A stretch of 36,170 bases of DNA from Pseudomonas sp. B6002 (GCF_013385985.1 NZ_JACAOY010000013.1:1-36170), one strand, 5' to 3'. Numbered from the stretch's first letter, positions 27,680 to 36,138 are shown. Made by a program: numbers and translations. The notes: a model not told the origin generated them from the sequence alone.

Positions 27680-28814
27680 GTTCATTGTTATCTATCGAGT
27701 TATTGTCCGGCAAAGTGAGTTGCAAATATTCCAGCTTCAATCCGAACTCAGTATTCAACCTTTTCAGAAACTGGCCCGTGTCGGCATCAAGCACGGGCTC
27801 AGCAACAATAAAGAGCTTCTCTGGCTCAAGCCCCATAGGCCGATAAGCATATTCAAGCAACTGCCCAAGCGCTTCTCGAACGGCACTGGCAGCTGTAGAA
27901 CACACTTTGACTTCGTAGAGAAAGCAACGGGTATCGCTAACTCGAACCAAAGCATCTGCGAAACCTCCAGAACCAGTCGCTTGCTCTGTTTTCACTTTTG
28001 TATCGCCATACTGCTCACACAACTGATGATACAAGCAGGTTTGCAGTTGGTTGTGCCGCAACAGGATTTTACGCAGGGTTGCCGGCACATTAGCGTACGC
28101 CGAATGTGCGCGCTCACGATGCCCGGGCTTGAAGGTAGCCAGGAAGTTTTCACCGCGTAACTGTTCGTACACAAACCAGGGAAACATATTACGTTCGAGG
28201 CCCGCTTCATCGAATGAGGCTATTGCAGTCAAATGTCGTGCGAGCGCTTGCGCTCTATGCGCCCAGTTACCCTCCGGTGCGGAAAAACCGGTGTATTTGC
28301 TCATCCAGGCAATGACTTTTTCCTGCATGGCTGCCTCAGCCAGCGTGTGGTAAACCTTTGGGTGAAGGGTTGCAAAAGCGCGGGCTGTCAATAGCTTAGG
28401 TAGTTTTGAAATTCGTCTTTCGTCACGCCACTCCGTTAGCTGACGAATCACTGACTGAAAACTTTCAGGGCTTCCATCCGCTACGATTTTAAGGGTTAGC
28501 GCCTCAAAGTCTTCGCGTAGAGCGTTGACAGAAGCTGCACCTAACCCCCCTTTTCCGACATTGCAGACATTGTTATCTTTTTCACTCCAGACGAGATCGA
28601 CGATTTCAGCTGTCCGTCCCTCTTCAATAGCGCTACTTACGGTTGTCAGCGTGTCCCAGTAACGAGGTTTCCATATGCTCTGGTACGGGTTATCTGGCTC
28701 AATGAACCTCTGGATAAAAATCTCCGCCTCTGGCTGAAGCCTCGGTGCGTCATTTGAGGATGCAAAAACCTGCCCATCGTTTTTTAAACTGACTGGAGAA
28801 AAAAACTCGTCCAA
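27666..28814 (-). CDS. PD-(D/E)XK nuclease-like protein of unknown role
   Basis: A 382-residue soluble protein. The C-terminal part shows a PD-(D/E)XK pattern: Asp287 (GSGGFADALVRV), Glu301-x-Lys303 (FLYEVKVC), then Gln318 and Tyr322 (GQLLEYAYR), the arrangement of restriction-like endonucleases. The N-terminal 280 residues are helical with no recognised domain (LTARAFATLHPKVYHTL, NWAHRAQALARHLTA). No ATG is available at the N-terminus; TTG at 28814 has GGAG seven bases upstream and is the likely start. GC is clearly lower than neighbours, suggesting transfer. A solitary type IV-like restriction or other defence nuclease is possible but unproven. Confidence 0.75.
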   Translation of the reverse strand: MDEFFSPVSLKNDGQVFASSNDAPRLQPEAEIFIQRFIEPDNPYQSIWKPRYWDTLTTVSSAIEEGRTAEIVDLVWSEKDNNVCNVGKGGLGAASVNALREDFEALTLKIVADGSPESFQSVIRQLTEWRDERRISKLPKLLTARAFATLHPKVYHTLAEAAMQEKVIAWMSKYTGFSAPEGNWAHRAQALARHLTAIASFDEAGLERNMFPWFVYEQLRGENFLATFKPGHRERAHSAYANVPATLRKILLRHNQLQTCLYHQLCEQYGDTKVKTEQATGSGGFADALVRVSDTRCFLYEVKVCSTAASAVREALGQLLEYAYRPMGLEPEKLFIVAEPVLDADTGQFLKRLNTEFGLKLEYLQLTLPDNNSIDNNELRGC

Positions 28815-28917
28815 AATCCGGCTCCACGCGCTGACAACCTGATGAAATTTGAAGTCAAGTTACGCCGTTCCTCCCGCACGGCATAGACGAGTTCAAAACG
28901 TTAAGTAGCCGCGCGCT

Positions 28918-30288
28918 TTATATTGGCGCAACAGTACGGACTGCCTGCGTTTCAGAAGAACCACCCTCCACTGGGCTTTGCGCCTTGCACGCCTGGTTCA
29001 GGGTCAGGGACTTGGTCTCCGGCGCCCAGGCCCAGGAGATGATCGCGCCAAACACCAGGATCGCCGCAAGAATACCCATGGTCGGGCTCAAGCCAATCCC
29101 GGCCACGCTCACCGGCAACAGGAACGTGCTGACTGCCGAACCCAGGCGGCTTACCGCCGTGGCCAGGCCGATGCCGCTGGCGCGCACTTCGGTGGGGAAA
29201 CTTTCGGCCGGGAACACGCCCACCAGGTTGCTCACCGCAGACAGCACCAAGGTGAACACGCCGAAGGTCAGCACCATCAGCCACGCCAGGCTCCCCGGCA
29301 ATACCGCCAGCAGGAACAACGCCGCCGCGAGGATGATGAACGAGTTGATCAAGAAGCCCCGGCGCGAGAATTTCACCGTGCACCAGATACCGATCAACGC
29401 GCCGACAATCAGCAGCAGGTTGAGCAGCAACTCGGTGCCAAAGCCCTGGGACAAGCCCATCTTCTGCAGGATCGACGGCAGGAACGTGTAGATCGCAAAG
29501 TACGGCATCACGATGCACACAAAGAACAGGCAGTTGAACGCCGTGCGCTTGCGGTATTCACGGCTGAACAGCACGCCGTAGCCGGAGCGGGTTTGGGTGG
29601 CGGGCTCTTCATCCAGCACCACGTGTTCACCCAGGTGTTTCTTGACGATGGCACGGGCTTCGGCAATACGCCCACGGTTGACCAGCCAGCGCGGGGATTC
29701 CGGGGTGCCGATTCGCGCAATCAGGATCAGGCCGGCCGGGATCGCCGAAGACGCCAACATCCAGCGCCAGGCATCGTCGCCCAGGCTGAGCATCGCGGTG
29801 CCGACAAAGATCGCCGCCACGTAGCCGAAGGTCCAGATCACACTGAACGAACCGAGCAGCACGCCACGGTGTTTCTTCGGCGAGAACTCGGCCAGCATCG
29901 CGTGGCCGACACTGAAGTCACCGCCCAGGCCAATGCCGATCAGGATGCGGCACAGCAACAAGCCCATGGCGGTTTCAGCGTAGAACTGCATCACCGAGGC
30001 CACGGTGATCAGCACAAAGCTGACCAGGAAGATTTTTTGCCGGCCGAGGGTGTCGGAGATCCAGCCAAAAAACAGGCTGCCCAGAAACAGGCCGATCAGG
30101 GCCGAAGCGCCGATCAAGCCTTGCCAGAACGCGTCCAGTTGCATCTGTGGGCTGAGCAGGGTGAAGGCGATGCCGATGAGGCCGAGGATATAGCCGTCGG
30201 TGAAGTGCGCGCCAAATGTGAGGCCGGCGATTTTCAGGTGGAAACGGCCGATGGGCAGGTCGTCGATTTTGACGGGTTGAGCAGTCAT
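28918..30288 (-). CDS. MFS transporter, sugar/metabolite:H+ symporter type
   Basis: A 456-residue transporter with twelve predicted helices. Motifs of the sugar and aromatic-acid transporter branch are present: GWISDTLGRQKIF after TM2, RILIGIGLGGDFSVGHAMLAEFSPKKHRG, and PESPRWLVNRGR before the central loop. GGAG lies eight bases before the ATG at 30288; the frame is open upstream to 30396 but runs into REP sequence. An A-rich Hfq/Crc-like motif (30303-30313) sits just before the Shine-Dalgarno. It follows the aldehyde dehydrogenase gene on the same strand, separated by a REP pair, and may import the substrate of that operon. Confidence 0.92.
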   Translation of the reverse strand: MTAQPVKIDDLPIGRFHLKIAGLTFGAHFTDGYILGLIGIAFTLLSPQMQLDAFWQGLIGASALIGLFLGSLFFGWISDTLGRQKIFLVSFVLITVASVMQFYAETAMGLLLCRILIGIGLGGDFSVGHAMLAEFSPKKHRGVLLGSFSVIWTFGYVAAIFVGTAMLSLGDDAWRWMLASSAIPAGLILIARIGTPESPRWLVNRGRIAEARAIVKKHLGEHVVLDEEPATQTRSGYGVLFSREYRKRTAFNCLFFVCIVMPYFAIYTFLPSILQKMGLSQGFGTELLLNLLLIVGALIGIWCTVKFSRRGFLINSFIILAAALFLLAVLPGSLAWLMVLTFGVFTLVLSAVSNLVGVFPAESFPTEVRASGIGLATAVSRLGSAVSTFLLPVSVAGIGLSPTMGILAAILVFGAIISWAWAPETKSLTLNQACKAQSPVEGGSSETQAVRTVAPI

Positions 30289-30302
30289 GGGTGTTCTCCA
30301 TA

Positions 30303-30313
30303 TTGTTTTTCTT
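30303..30313 (-). promoter_or_regulatory. A-rich Hfq/Crc-type motif before the MFS gene
   Basis: On the minus strand AAGAAAAACAA matches AANAANAA twice and lies immediately before the GGAG of the MFS gene, where it could block translation under catabolite repression. Confidence 0.4.
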
Positions 30314-30352
30314 GACGGAGTAACAGCGGGCTTGCGCCTTGTATTTGCCCTT

Positions 30353-30440
30353 TGTGGGAGCTGGCTTGCCTGCGATAGCGGTGGATCAGGTGACACTGGG
30401 CAGCTGGCAGACCGCTATCGCAGGCAAGCCAGCTCCCACA
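30353..30440. repeat. Perfect 30-bp REP inverted pair between MFS and aldehyde dehydrogenase genes
   Basis: Arms 30353-30382 and 30411-30440 are exact reverse complements, extending the REP core by ATAGCGGT on the inner side. The spacer is 28 bases. It lies 31 bases after the dehydrogenase stop and upstream of the MFS gene on the same strand, so it may reduce read-through or protect the upstream message. Confidence 0.92.
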
Positions 30441-30470
30441 GGGGTTTAGTGTTGTTTGGACGCGGGTGGC

Positions 30471-31904
30471 TTAGAGGCCGCCCATCAGCAGGTATTTGAT
30501 CTCCAGGTAATCTTCCAGGCCGTACTTGGAGCCTTCACGGCCCAGGCCCGATTCCTTGATGCCGCCAAACGGCGCGACTTCGGTGGAGATGATCCCTTCG
30601 TTGATCCCGACCATGCCGGCTTCCAGGCCTTCGGCCATGCGCCACACGCGGCCGATGTCACGGCTGTAGAAGTAGGCCGACAAGCCAAACGGCGTGTCGT
30701 TGGCACGTGCCAGCACCTCGGCTTCATCCTTGAAGCGGAAGCATGCCGCCACCGGGCCAAAGGTTTCTTCCTGGGCGATCAGCATGTCGCCGCTGGCTTC
30801 CGTGAGGATGGTCGGTTCGAAGAACGTACCGCCGAGCGCATGGCGACGGCCACCGCACAGCAACGTGGCGCCCTTCTCCAACGCGTCGCCGACATGGGCT
30901 TCGACCTTGGCCAACGCCGCAGCGTTGATCAGCGGGCCTTGCTCGGTTTCACCGTCCAGGGCGCTGCCGACACGCATGGCGCTGACCGCTTCGGCCAGTT
31001 TGCGGGTGAACGCGTCGTACACACCGTCCTGGATGAAGAAGCGGTTGACGCACACACAGGTCTGCCCGGTGTTGCGGAACTTGGAAGCCATGGCGCCTTT
31101 GACGGCGGCTTCCAGATCGGCGTCGTCGAACACGATGAACGGGGCGTTGCCGCCCAGTTCCAGCGAGACTTTTTTCAGGGTGTCCGCCGCCTGGCGCATC
31201 AGCAGCTTGCCAGTGCGGGTAGAGCCGGTGAACGACAGCTTGCGCACCACGCTGGAGGCTTGCAGCGCGCCGCCGATGGCCACGGCATCGCCAGAGACGA
31301 TGTTGAACACACCGGCCGGAATGCCCGCCTGCTCGGCCAGCACCGCCAGGGCAAATGCCGACAGCGGGGTTTCTTCCGACGGTTTGAGGATCATGGTGCA
31401 ACCCGCCGCCAGCGCCGGCCCGACCTTGCGGGTGACCATGGCCAGGGGGAAGTTCCACGGGGTGATTGCCGCGACCACACCGATGGCTTCCTTGACCACG
31501 ATGATGCGCGCGTCGGCCTTGTGGCTCGGGATCACGTCACCGTAGGCACGCTTGGCTTCTTCGCCAAACCATTCCAGGAAGCTGGCGGCGTAGACCACTT
31601 CGCCCATGGCTTCGGCCAAGGGTTTGCCCTGCTCCAGGCTGAGCAGTTGTGCGAGGTCTTTCTGGTTGGCCAGCATCAGCTCGCTCCAACGCTTGAGGCG
31701 CTGGCTGCGCTCCTTGGCGGTGAGCTTGCGCCAGGCCGGCAACGCACGGTTGGCAGCGTCGATGGCCAGGTCGGTTTCCTCGGCGGCAGCGCGCTGTACA
31801 TCAGCGATCAGCGCGCCATTGGCCGGGTTGAGCACCGGGTAAGTCGGGCCACCGCTGGACCATTGGCCATCGATGTAGTTACCCGTACGGATCAGCGGAT
31901 TCAT
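30471..31904 (-). CDS. NAD(P)-dependent aldehyde dehydrogenase, succinate-semialdehyde dehydrogenase-like
   Basis: A 477-residue cytoplasmic enzyme oxidising an aldehyde to its acid. Catalytic residues are Cys283 (NTGQTCVCVNR) and Glu249 (SLELGGNAPFIV); Asn151 in TPWNFPLAM helps hold the oxyanion. The cofactor loop is SFTGSTRTGK (224-233). NPANGALIADV and the YFYSRDIGRVWR stretch resemble GabD. An extra Cys (QTCVC) is common in GabD-type enzymes. The ATG overlaps the aldo/keto reductase stop by four bases. In this operon an alternative small aldehyde is as likely as succinate semialdehyde. Confidence 0.93.
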   Translation of the reverse strand: MNPLIRTGNYIDGQWSSGGPTYPVLNPANGALIADVQRAAAEETDLAIDAANRALPAWRKLTAKERSQRLKRWSELMLANQKDLAQLLSLEQGKPLAEAMGEVVYAASFLEWFGEEAKRAYGDVIPSHKADARIIVVKEAIGVVAAITPWNFPLAMVTRKVGPALAAGCTMILKPSEETPLSAFALAVLAEQAGIPAGVFNIVSGDAVAIGGALQASSVVRKLSFTGSTRTGKLLMRQAADTLKKVSLELGGNAPFIVFDDADLEAAVKGAMASKFRNTGQTCVCVNRFFIQDGVYDAFTRKLAEAVSAMRVGSALDGETEQGPLINAAALAKVEAHVGDALEKGATLLCGGRRHALGGTFFEPTILTEASGDMLIAQEETFGPVAACFRFKDEAEVLARANDTPFGLSAYFYSRDIGRVWRMAEGLEAGMVGINEGIISTEVAPFGGIKESGLGREGSKYGLEDYLEIKYLLMGGL

Positions 31905-32935
31905 GCCACGGCCTCGATCAAGTTGAAACGGTCCAGGCCCGGACGGGCCTCACGCAGGATGCGCTTGCCGGCGGTGTAGTCGTTGATCACATCGCACGGG
32001 GTGTAGTTGCGTTCCAGCTCGTGGAGTTCTTCGGCGTCCAGCTGGGTGTCCAGGGCCGCCAGCGCGCTGTCGAATTGTTCGGTGGTGTCCGCCCCCACCA
32101 GCATCACGTCGACACCCGGGTGGTTGGCGACCCAGGCCTGGGCGATCTGCGCGTTGGACACGCCACGGGCACGGGCCACGCGTTGCACCGAGTGAGCGAT
32201 GTCGAACGACGCCTGGTCGGCGTACATCTGTTGGGTGAAGAAGTCGGTCTGGTTGCGGGTGGACTGCACTTCACCGGTGAGCAAGCCACGGGCCAGCGGG
32301 CTGAACACCGAGACGCCCAGGCCCTGGTCGCGGCAGAACGGGATCATCTCGCGCTCTTCTTCGCGGTAAGCGCAGTTCAGTTGCAGCTGCATGTTGATCG
32401 GCTTGACCCAACCGTTGCGCTCGCAGGCCATGAGGATCTTGGCCAGTTGGCCGGTGAGCATGGTCGACACGCCGATATAGCGGGCCTTGCCGGAACGCAC
32501 GATGTCGTTGAGGGCGCACATGGTTTCTTCGACGGGGGTGTTCACGTCGAAGTAATGCAGCATGAACACGTCGACATAATCCATGCCCAGGCGGCTCAAG
32601 GACAGGTCGATGCTGTCCATGATGTGCTTGCGCGAATGGCCGCTGGCGTTGATGCCGCTGCGGGTGCCGTAGCCGACTTTGGTGGTGACCACGATGTCGT
32701 CGCGGCGCGCCACGCGCTTGAGGATGCGCCCCACCACTTCTTCGCCGACACCGGCGGAGTAGAAGTCGGCCAGGTCAATGAAGTTGACGCCGTTGGCCAG
32801 GGCGTGGGCGACGATGGGCTCACTTTGCTTTTCGTCGAAGATCCACGGTTTCCAGTCCGGGGTGCCCATGTTCATGGTGCCCAGGCACAGGCGCGAGACT
32901 TGCAGGCCGGAGTTGCCCAGTCGAGTGTATTGCAT
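31901..32935 (-). CDS. Aldo/keto reductase
   Basis: A 344-residue TIM-barrel NADPH-dependent oxidoreductase. The catalytic tetrad is Asp54, Tyr59, Lys86 and His127 (NFIDLADFYS, TTKVGYG, VFMLHYFD). NPG-type cofactor segment SVFSPLARGLLTGE is present at about 209-222. AGGAG eight bases before the ATG supports the start. It lies ten bases after the Fae-like gene and is coupled to the aldehyde dehydrogenase gene by ATGA, so the three form one operon. Substrate unknown; reduction or oxidation of a hydroxy-aldehyde would suit its partner. Confidence 0.92.
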   Translation of the reverse strand: MQYTRLGNSGLQVSRLCLGTMNMGTPDWKPWIFDEKQSEPIVAHALANGVNFIDLADFYSAGVGEEVVGRILKRVARRDDIVVTTKVGYGTRSGINASGHSRKHIMDSIDLSLSRLGMDYVDVFMLHYFDVNTPVEETMCALNDIVRSGKARYIGVSTMLTGQLAKILMACERNGWVKPINMQLQLNCAYREEEREMIPFCRDQGLGVSVFSPLARGLLTGEVQSTRNQTDFFTQQMYADQASFDIAHSVQRVARARGVSNAQIAQAWVANHPGVDVMLVGADTTEQFDSALAALDTQLDAEELHELERNYTPCDVINDYTAGKRILREARPGLDRFNLIEAVA

Positions 32936-32945
32936 GGGATTCTCC

Positions 32946-33458
32946 TCAGGCCTTAGGCGTGTAGAAAGGGTTGCTGATGTGGTTGACCACGTCCGCCAGT
33001 TGCGCGGTGTACGGCGTGCCGGTCAGGGCGGCGCGGATCGCGGTGCGGCAGGCGTTGTAGTTGTTCAGGTAGACGGCATCCAGGTCGTCGCAGCCCGGGT
33101 TGACCCAGTTGGCCGTGACAATGGCCCACTCGTCTTCGGCTTCGGGCGGCAAGGTGCCGTCGAGCAAGGCTTCCAGCACGGCCTTGGCGATACCGGCCTG
33201 GGACGCGCCCCAGGTGGCGTTGCCGTGCAGGTCGCTGCTGATTTCGGCCTTGTTGACGTAGAGGGTCATGGGCTTGACCGGGATGTTCGGCTGGGCGATC
33301 ACCATGAACGGGCAGTGGCCCTGGCTTGGCGACGCCAGGCTGTTGGCAAACGCCTGGCCGGCCGGGCCGTTGCGCGGGCCGATGAGGATGTTGATGTGGG
33401 CAGCATTGACGCCTGGGCCTTCGAAGCCTTCGCCGATGTACAGATCAAGTGCTTTCAT
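32946..33458 (-). CDS. fae: Formaldehyde-activating enzyme (Fae) family protein
   Basis: A 170-residue protein clearly of the Fae family. The catalytic His aligns as His21 in AAHINILIGPRNGPAGQAFA, and the conserved TPSQGH/VKP blocks are seen as SPSQGHCPFMVI and NIPVKPMTLYVNKAEI; the tail HISNPFYTPK resembles the end of Methylorubrum Fae. Fae condenses formaldehyde with tetrahydromethanopterin. Pseudomonads are not known to make that cofactor, so this homologue may use another carrier or bind another aldehyde. It is the first gene of an operon with an aldo/keto reductase and an aldehyde dehydrogenase. AACAACAA lies 16 bases before the ATG and no strong Shine-Dalgarno is seen. Confidence 0.88.
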   Translation of the reverse strand: MKALDLYIGEGFEGPGVNAAHINILIGPRNGPAGQAFANSLASPSQGHCPFMVIAQPNIPVKPMTLYVNKAEISSDLHGNATWGASQAGIAKAVLEALLDGTLPPEAEDEWAIVTANWVNPGCDDLDAVYLNNYNACRTAIRAALTGTPYTAQLADVVNHISNPFYTPKA

Positions 33459-33473
33459 TTTCGCAAACGCTCG

Positions 33474-33481
33474 TTGTTGTT
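33474..33481 (-). promoter_or_regulatory. A-rich Hfq/Crc-type motif before fae
   Basis: On the minus strand AACAACAA is an exact AANAANAA match, ending 16 bases before the fae ATG. Together with a similar motif before the MFS gene, it suggests catabolite repression of the operon. Confidence 0.45.
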
Positions 33482-33574
33482 ATGGGGAGCTGGTTGGCGA
33501 ATTTTTAGCACTCGGCCTCGGGGCGGCCGTAACCATTAAAAGTCATGGGGGTGTGAGTTTTCCTCATACCCCTG

Positions 33575-34042
33575 CTACAAGGCGCGCTCCATCTTGATGA
33601 TCTCAAGGCGAACCGGGCTGTTGCCCCGGCTGAACGTGCCTTCGCCGACCTTGCGAAAACCGAAGGAGGCATAGAATTTTTCAGCGGTGCGGGTGGCTTC
33701 CAGGTAGGCCTTGGAGTGGCCTGCGGCTTCGATCCGTTGCAAGGCTTCATTGAGCAACAGCGCACCGATGCCCTGCCCGGCTGCGTCACCGCGAATGAAC
33801 AGCTTGCTGACTTCATGCCCGTCGATTTCGATGAAGCCCTGGAGGCGGTCATTACAGGCAAGCCACAGGTTGCCGGCGTCGATGGCGGCGCGGTAAGTCT
33901 CGGGCGAACGGCCGTCGAGCCACATGGCGATCTGGTCGGCGTCGTAGTCGGCAGTGCAGAGGTTTTCCACCGAGTGTTTATGCACCTGAAAGATGTTTTC
34001 GGCGTCGTCCTGGGTGGCTGGGCGGATGCGTAGATTTTTCAT
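33575..34042 (-). CDS. GNAT-family N-acetyltransferase
   Basis: A 155-residue acetyl-CoA-dependent transferase. The acetyl-CoA loop is VSKLFIRGDAAGQGIGALLL (about 79-98), with the Q/RxxGxG/A motif as AAGQGIGA. LEATRTAEKFYASFGFRKVGEG near the end is typical of YafP/ElaA-like proteins. AAGGG precedes the ATG. It is transcribed toward the fae operon but separated by 116 bases. Acceptor substrate unknown. Confidence 0.9.
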   Translation of the reverse strand: MKNLRIRPATQDDAENIFQVHKHSVENLCTADYDADQIAMWLDGRSPETYRAAIDAGNLWLACNDRLQGFIEIDGHEVSKLFIRGDAAGQGIGALLLNEALQRIEAAGHSKAYLEATRTAEKFYASFGFRKVGEGTFSRGNSPVRLEIIKMERAL

Positions 34043-34148
34043 TCCCTTGAAATTCCATGTAAGGCCAATGTACTAAGGCTTTATAGCTGAACAGGCGCCT
34101 GGCAGCGACCCATGACCGCACATCTTGTGCGTTGACCATCCTTATTAC

Positions 34149-34196
34149 ACACCATATAGTGTGCCCACAAACAAAACAGACCACTACATAGTGTGC
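34149..34196. promoter_or_regulatory. Pair of NrdR-like boxes before nrdB
   Basis: ACACCATATAGTGTGC (34149-34164) and CCACTACATAGTGTGC (34181-34196) resemble the NrdR consensus, and their starts are 32 bases apart, three helical turns, as in known NrdR operators. A weaker third resemblance (CACACTATGCGCAG) lies near 34216-34229. NrdR represses ribonucleotide reductase genes when dATP is plentiful. Confidence 0.75.
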
Positions 34197-34313
34197 AGTA
34201 TCGGTATTTACCGACCACACTATGCGCAGTATTTCAATGCCTTGAAGCCTGCAAATCGCACATTTATGGACGGGTTCACACACCGTCAGAACAGACCAGG
34301 AAGGAGTATTTCG

Positions 34314-35564
34314 ATGCTGAGTTGGGATGAAGTCGACAACGAAGACACCGGTGCAGCGGTGATCAAGGGCGCCAACGCCGGCCACGCCACCGAAGCCAAC
34401 ATGGACCGCCTCGACGGTGCCGGCGCCGCTGCCGCCATCGAAGCCCGCGCCGTCACCGCCAGTGACTCCGCCGCCATCAAGCGCGCCAAGGCCGCCCTCG
34501 ACAGCCTCGACGTCGCCGAAGGCCTCGCTGAACTCGAAGGCGCCTCCGCCCGCGTCGCCGTTGACGAAAAGCGCATGATCAACTGCCGCGCCGACCTCAA
34601 CCAACTCGTGCCCTTCAAGTACGACTGGGCCTGGCAGAAGTACCTCGACGGCTGCGCCAACCACTGGATGCCGCAAGAGGTCAACATGACCGCCGACATC
34701 GCCCTGTGGAAAAACCCCGAAGGCCTGACCGACGACGAACGTCGCATCGTCATGCGCAACCTCGGCTTCTTCTCCACCGCCGACTCCCTGGTTGCCAACA
34801 ACCTGGTGCTGGCCGTGTACCGCCTGATCACCAACCCGGAGTGCCGCCAGTACATCCTGCGCCAGGCCTTCGAAGAAGCGATCCACACCCACGCCTACCA
34901 GTACTGCATCGAATCCCTGGCCATGGATGAAGGCGAGATCTTCAACATGTACCACGAGATTCCATCCGTCGCGAAGAAAGCGGCCTGGGGCCTGAAGTAC
35001 ACCCGTTCGATCTCCGATCCGAAGTTCGAAACCGGCACCGTCGACACCGACAAAGAACTGCTGCGCAACCTGGTCGCCTACTACTGCGTCCTCGAAGGCA
35101 TCTTCTTCTACTGCGGCTTCACCCAGATCCTCTCCATGGGCCGTCGCAACAAAATGACCGGCGTCGCCGAGCAGTTCCAGTACATCCTGCGCGACGAGTC
35201 GATGCACCTGAACTTCGGTATCGACGTGATCAACCAGATCAAAATCGAAAACCCGCATTTGTGGGATGCCGAGATGAAAGAAGAAGCGACCCAGATGATC
35301 CTGCAGGGGACTCAGTTGGAGATTGAATATGCGCGGGATACCATGCCTCGCGGTGTTCTCGGCATGAACGCGGCGATGATGGAAGACTATTTGAAGTTCA
35401 TCGCGAACCGTCGCCTGTCGCAGATTGGCTTGAAGGAAGAGTACCCAGGCACGACCAACCCGTTCCCGTGGATGAGCGAGATCATGGACTTGAAGAAAGA
35501 GAAGAACTTCTTCGAGACCCGTGTGATCGAGTACCAGACCGGCGGCGCGCTGAGCTGGGATTGA
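34314..35564 (+). CDS. nrdB: Class Ia ribonucleotide reductase, beta subunit
   Basis: A 416-residue subunit that carries the diiron-tyrosyl radical needed to make deoxynucleotides. Iron ligands by eye are Asp128 (MTADIALWK), Glu188 and His191 ([12 protein letters not shown]), Glu261 (VLEGIFFY), Glu295 and His298 ([10 protein letters not shown]). Tyr195 matches the radical tyrosine, so this is the Ia type. The first 85 residues or so form an Ala-rich extension absent from E. coli NrdB. AGGAG lies eight bases before the ATG. NrdR-like boxes precede it. The alpha subunit gene nrdA is not in the window, although it is commonly adjacent. Confidence 0.97.
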   Translation: MLSWDEVDNEDTGAAVIKGANAGHATEANMDRLDGAGAAAAIEARAVTASDSAAIKRAKAALDSLDVAEGLAELEGASARVAVDEKRMINCRADLNQLVPFKYDWAWQKYLDGCANHWMPQEVNMTADIALWKNPEGLTDDERRIVMRNLGFFSTADSLVANNLVLAVYRLITNPECRQYILRQAFEEAIHTHAYQYCIESLAMDEGEIFNMYHEIPSVAKKAAWGLKYTRSISDPKFETGTVDTDKELLRNLVAYYCVLEGIFFYCGFTQILSMGRRNKMTGVAEQFQYILRDESMHLNFGIDVINQIKIENPHLWDAEMKEEATQMILQGTQLEIEYARDTMPRGVLGMNAAMMEDYLKFIANRRLSQIGLKEEYPGTTNPFPWMSEIMDLKKEKNFFETRVIEYQTGGALSWD

Positions 35565-35572
35565 TTGGGTAG

Positions 35573-35598
35573 GTAGGAGCCGGCTTGCCGGCTCCTAC
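35573..35598. repeat. Perfect 26-base REP-type palindrome after nrdB
   Basis: Twelve-base arms (GTAGGAGCCGGC and its complement) flank TT, eight bases after the nrdB stop. The flank CAGGGTTTGCG gives only a short T-run. It may serve as terminator or message-stabilising hairpin between nrdB and the next gene. Confidence 0.8.
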
Positions 35599-35631
35599 AG
35601 GGTTTGCGTTCACTCTCGTTAAAAAGTTTTT

Positions 35632-36120
35632 ATGCCCAATCAAACCATCAAGACGCCCTGCGTCGGCTTGTGCTCCACCGTTTACGGGGACCTGGTCTGC
35701 CGGGGCTGCAAGCGTTATCACCATGAGGTGATCCAGTGGAACGGCTATAACGCCGAGGAAAAGCAGGCGGTGTGGTTGCGCCTGGAGCAGTTGCTGGTGC
35801 AGGTGATGGCCAGCAAGCTGGAAGTGTTCGACGCCCACCTGCTGCGCCAGCAGCTGGAAAGCCGCAAGATCCGTTTTGTGCCGCACCAGTCGCCGTATTG
35901 CTGGGCCTACCAGTTGATTGCCCGGGGTGCACGGGTGATTTCCAAGCTGGAGGCCTATGGCCTGGCGCTGCTGCCGGAGTTTCGCGAGCGGCACCTGGCG
36001 GATTTGCGCGATGCGATTGACCGGGAGTTTTTCCTGTTGTCGGAGGCGCATTACGAGCGGTACATCGCCCCAGGTTTCCTCAAGGAAGCCTTCGGCCCTG
36101 CCCTGATTGCCACTATCTAA
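35632..36120 (+). CDS. DUF1289 domain protein
   Basis: A 162-residue protein. The N-terminal DUF1289 domain (about 7-60) shows the Cys motif TPCVGLCSTVYGDLVCRGC: four cysteines (10, 14, 23, 26) placed to bind a metal or iron-sulfur cluster, followed by the WNGYNAEEKQAVW signature. The C-terminal part (RFVPHQSPYCWAYQLIARG, then FLLSEAHYERYIAPGFL) is seen in the longer pseudomonad members. Function is unknown in this family. It lies 67 bases after nrdB, past a hairpin. Confidence 0.85.
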   Translation: MPNQTIKTPCVGLCSTVYGDLVCRGCKRYHHEVIQWNGYNAEEKQAVWLRLEQLLVQVMASKLEVFDAHLLRQQLESRKIRFVPHQSPYCWAYQLIARGARVISKLEAYGLALLPEFRERHLADLRDAIDREFFLLSEAHYERYIAPGFLKEAFGPALIATI

Positions 36121-36138
36121 GCAACACCACAAAACCCA

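Noticed and set aside
28978-30315. 445-codon plus-strand frame opposite the MFS gene
   Set aside because: Arg/Gln/His-rich shadow of an obvious twelve-helix transporter.
30456-31979. 507-codon plus-strand frame opposite the aldehyde dehydrogenase
   Set aside because: The minus-strand product has catalytic Cys and Glu in place; this frame has no motif.
32021-32956. 311-codon plus-strand frame opposite the aldo/keto reductase
   Set aside because: Val/Gly/His-rich shadow; the minus strand encodes the full catalytic tetrad.
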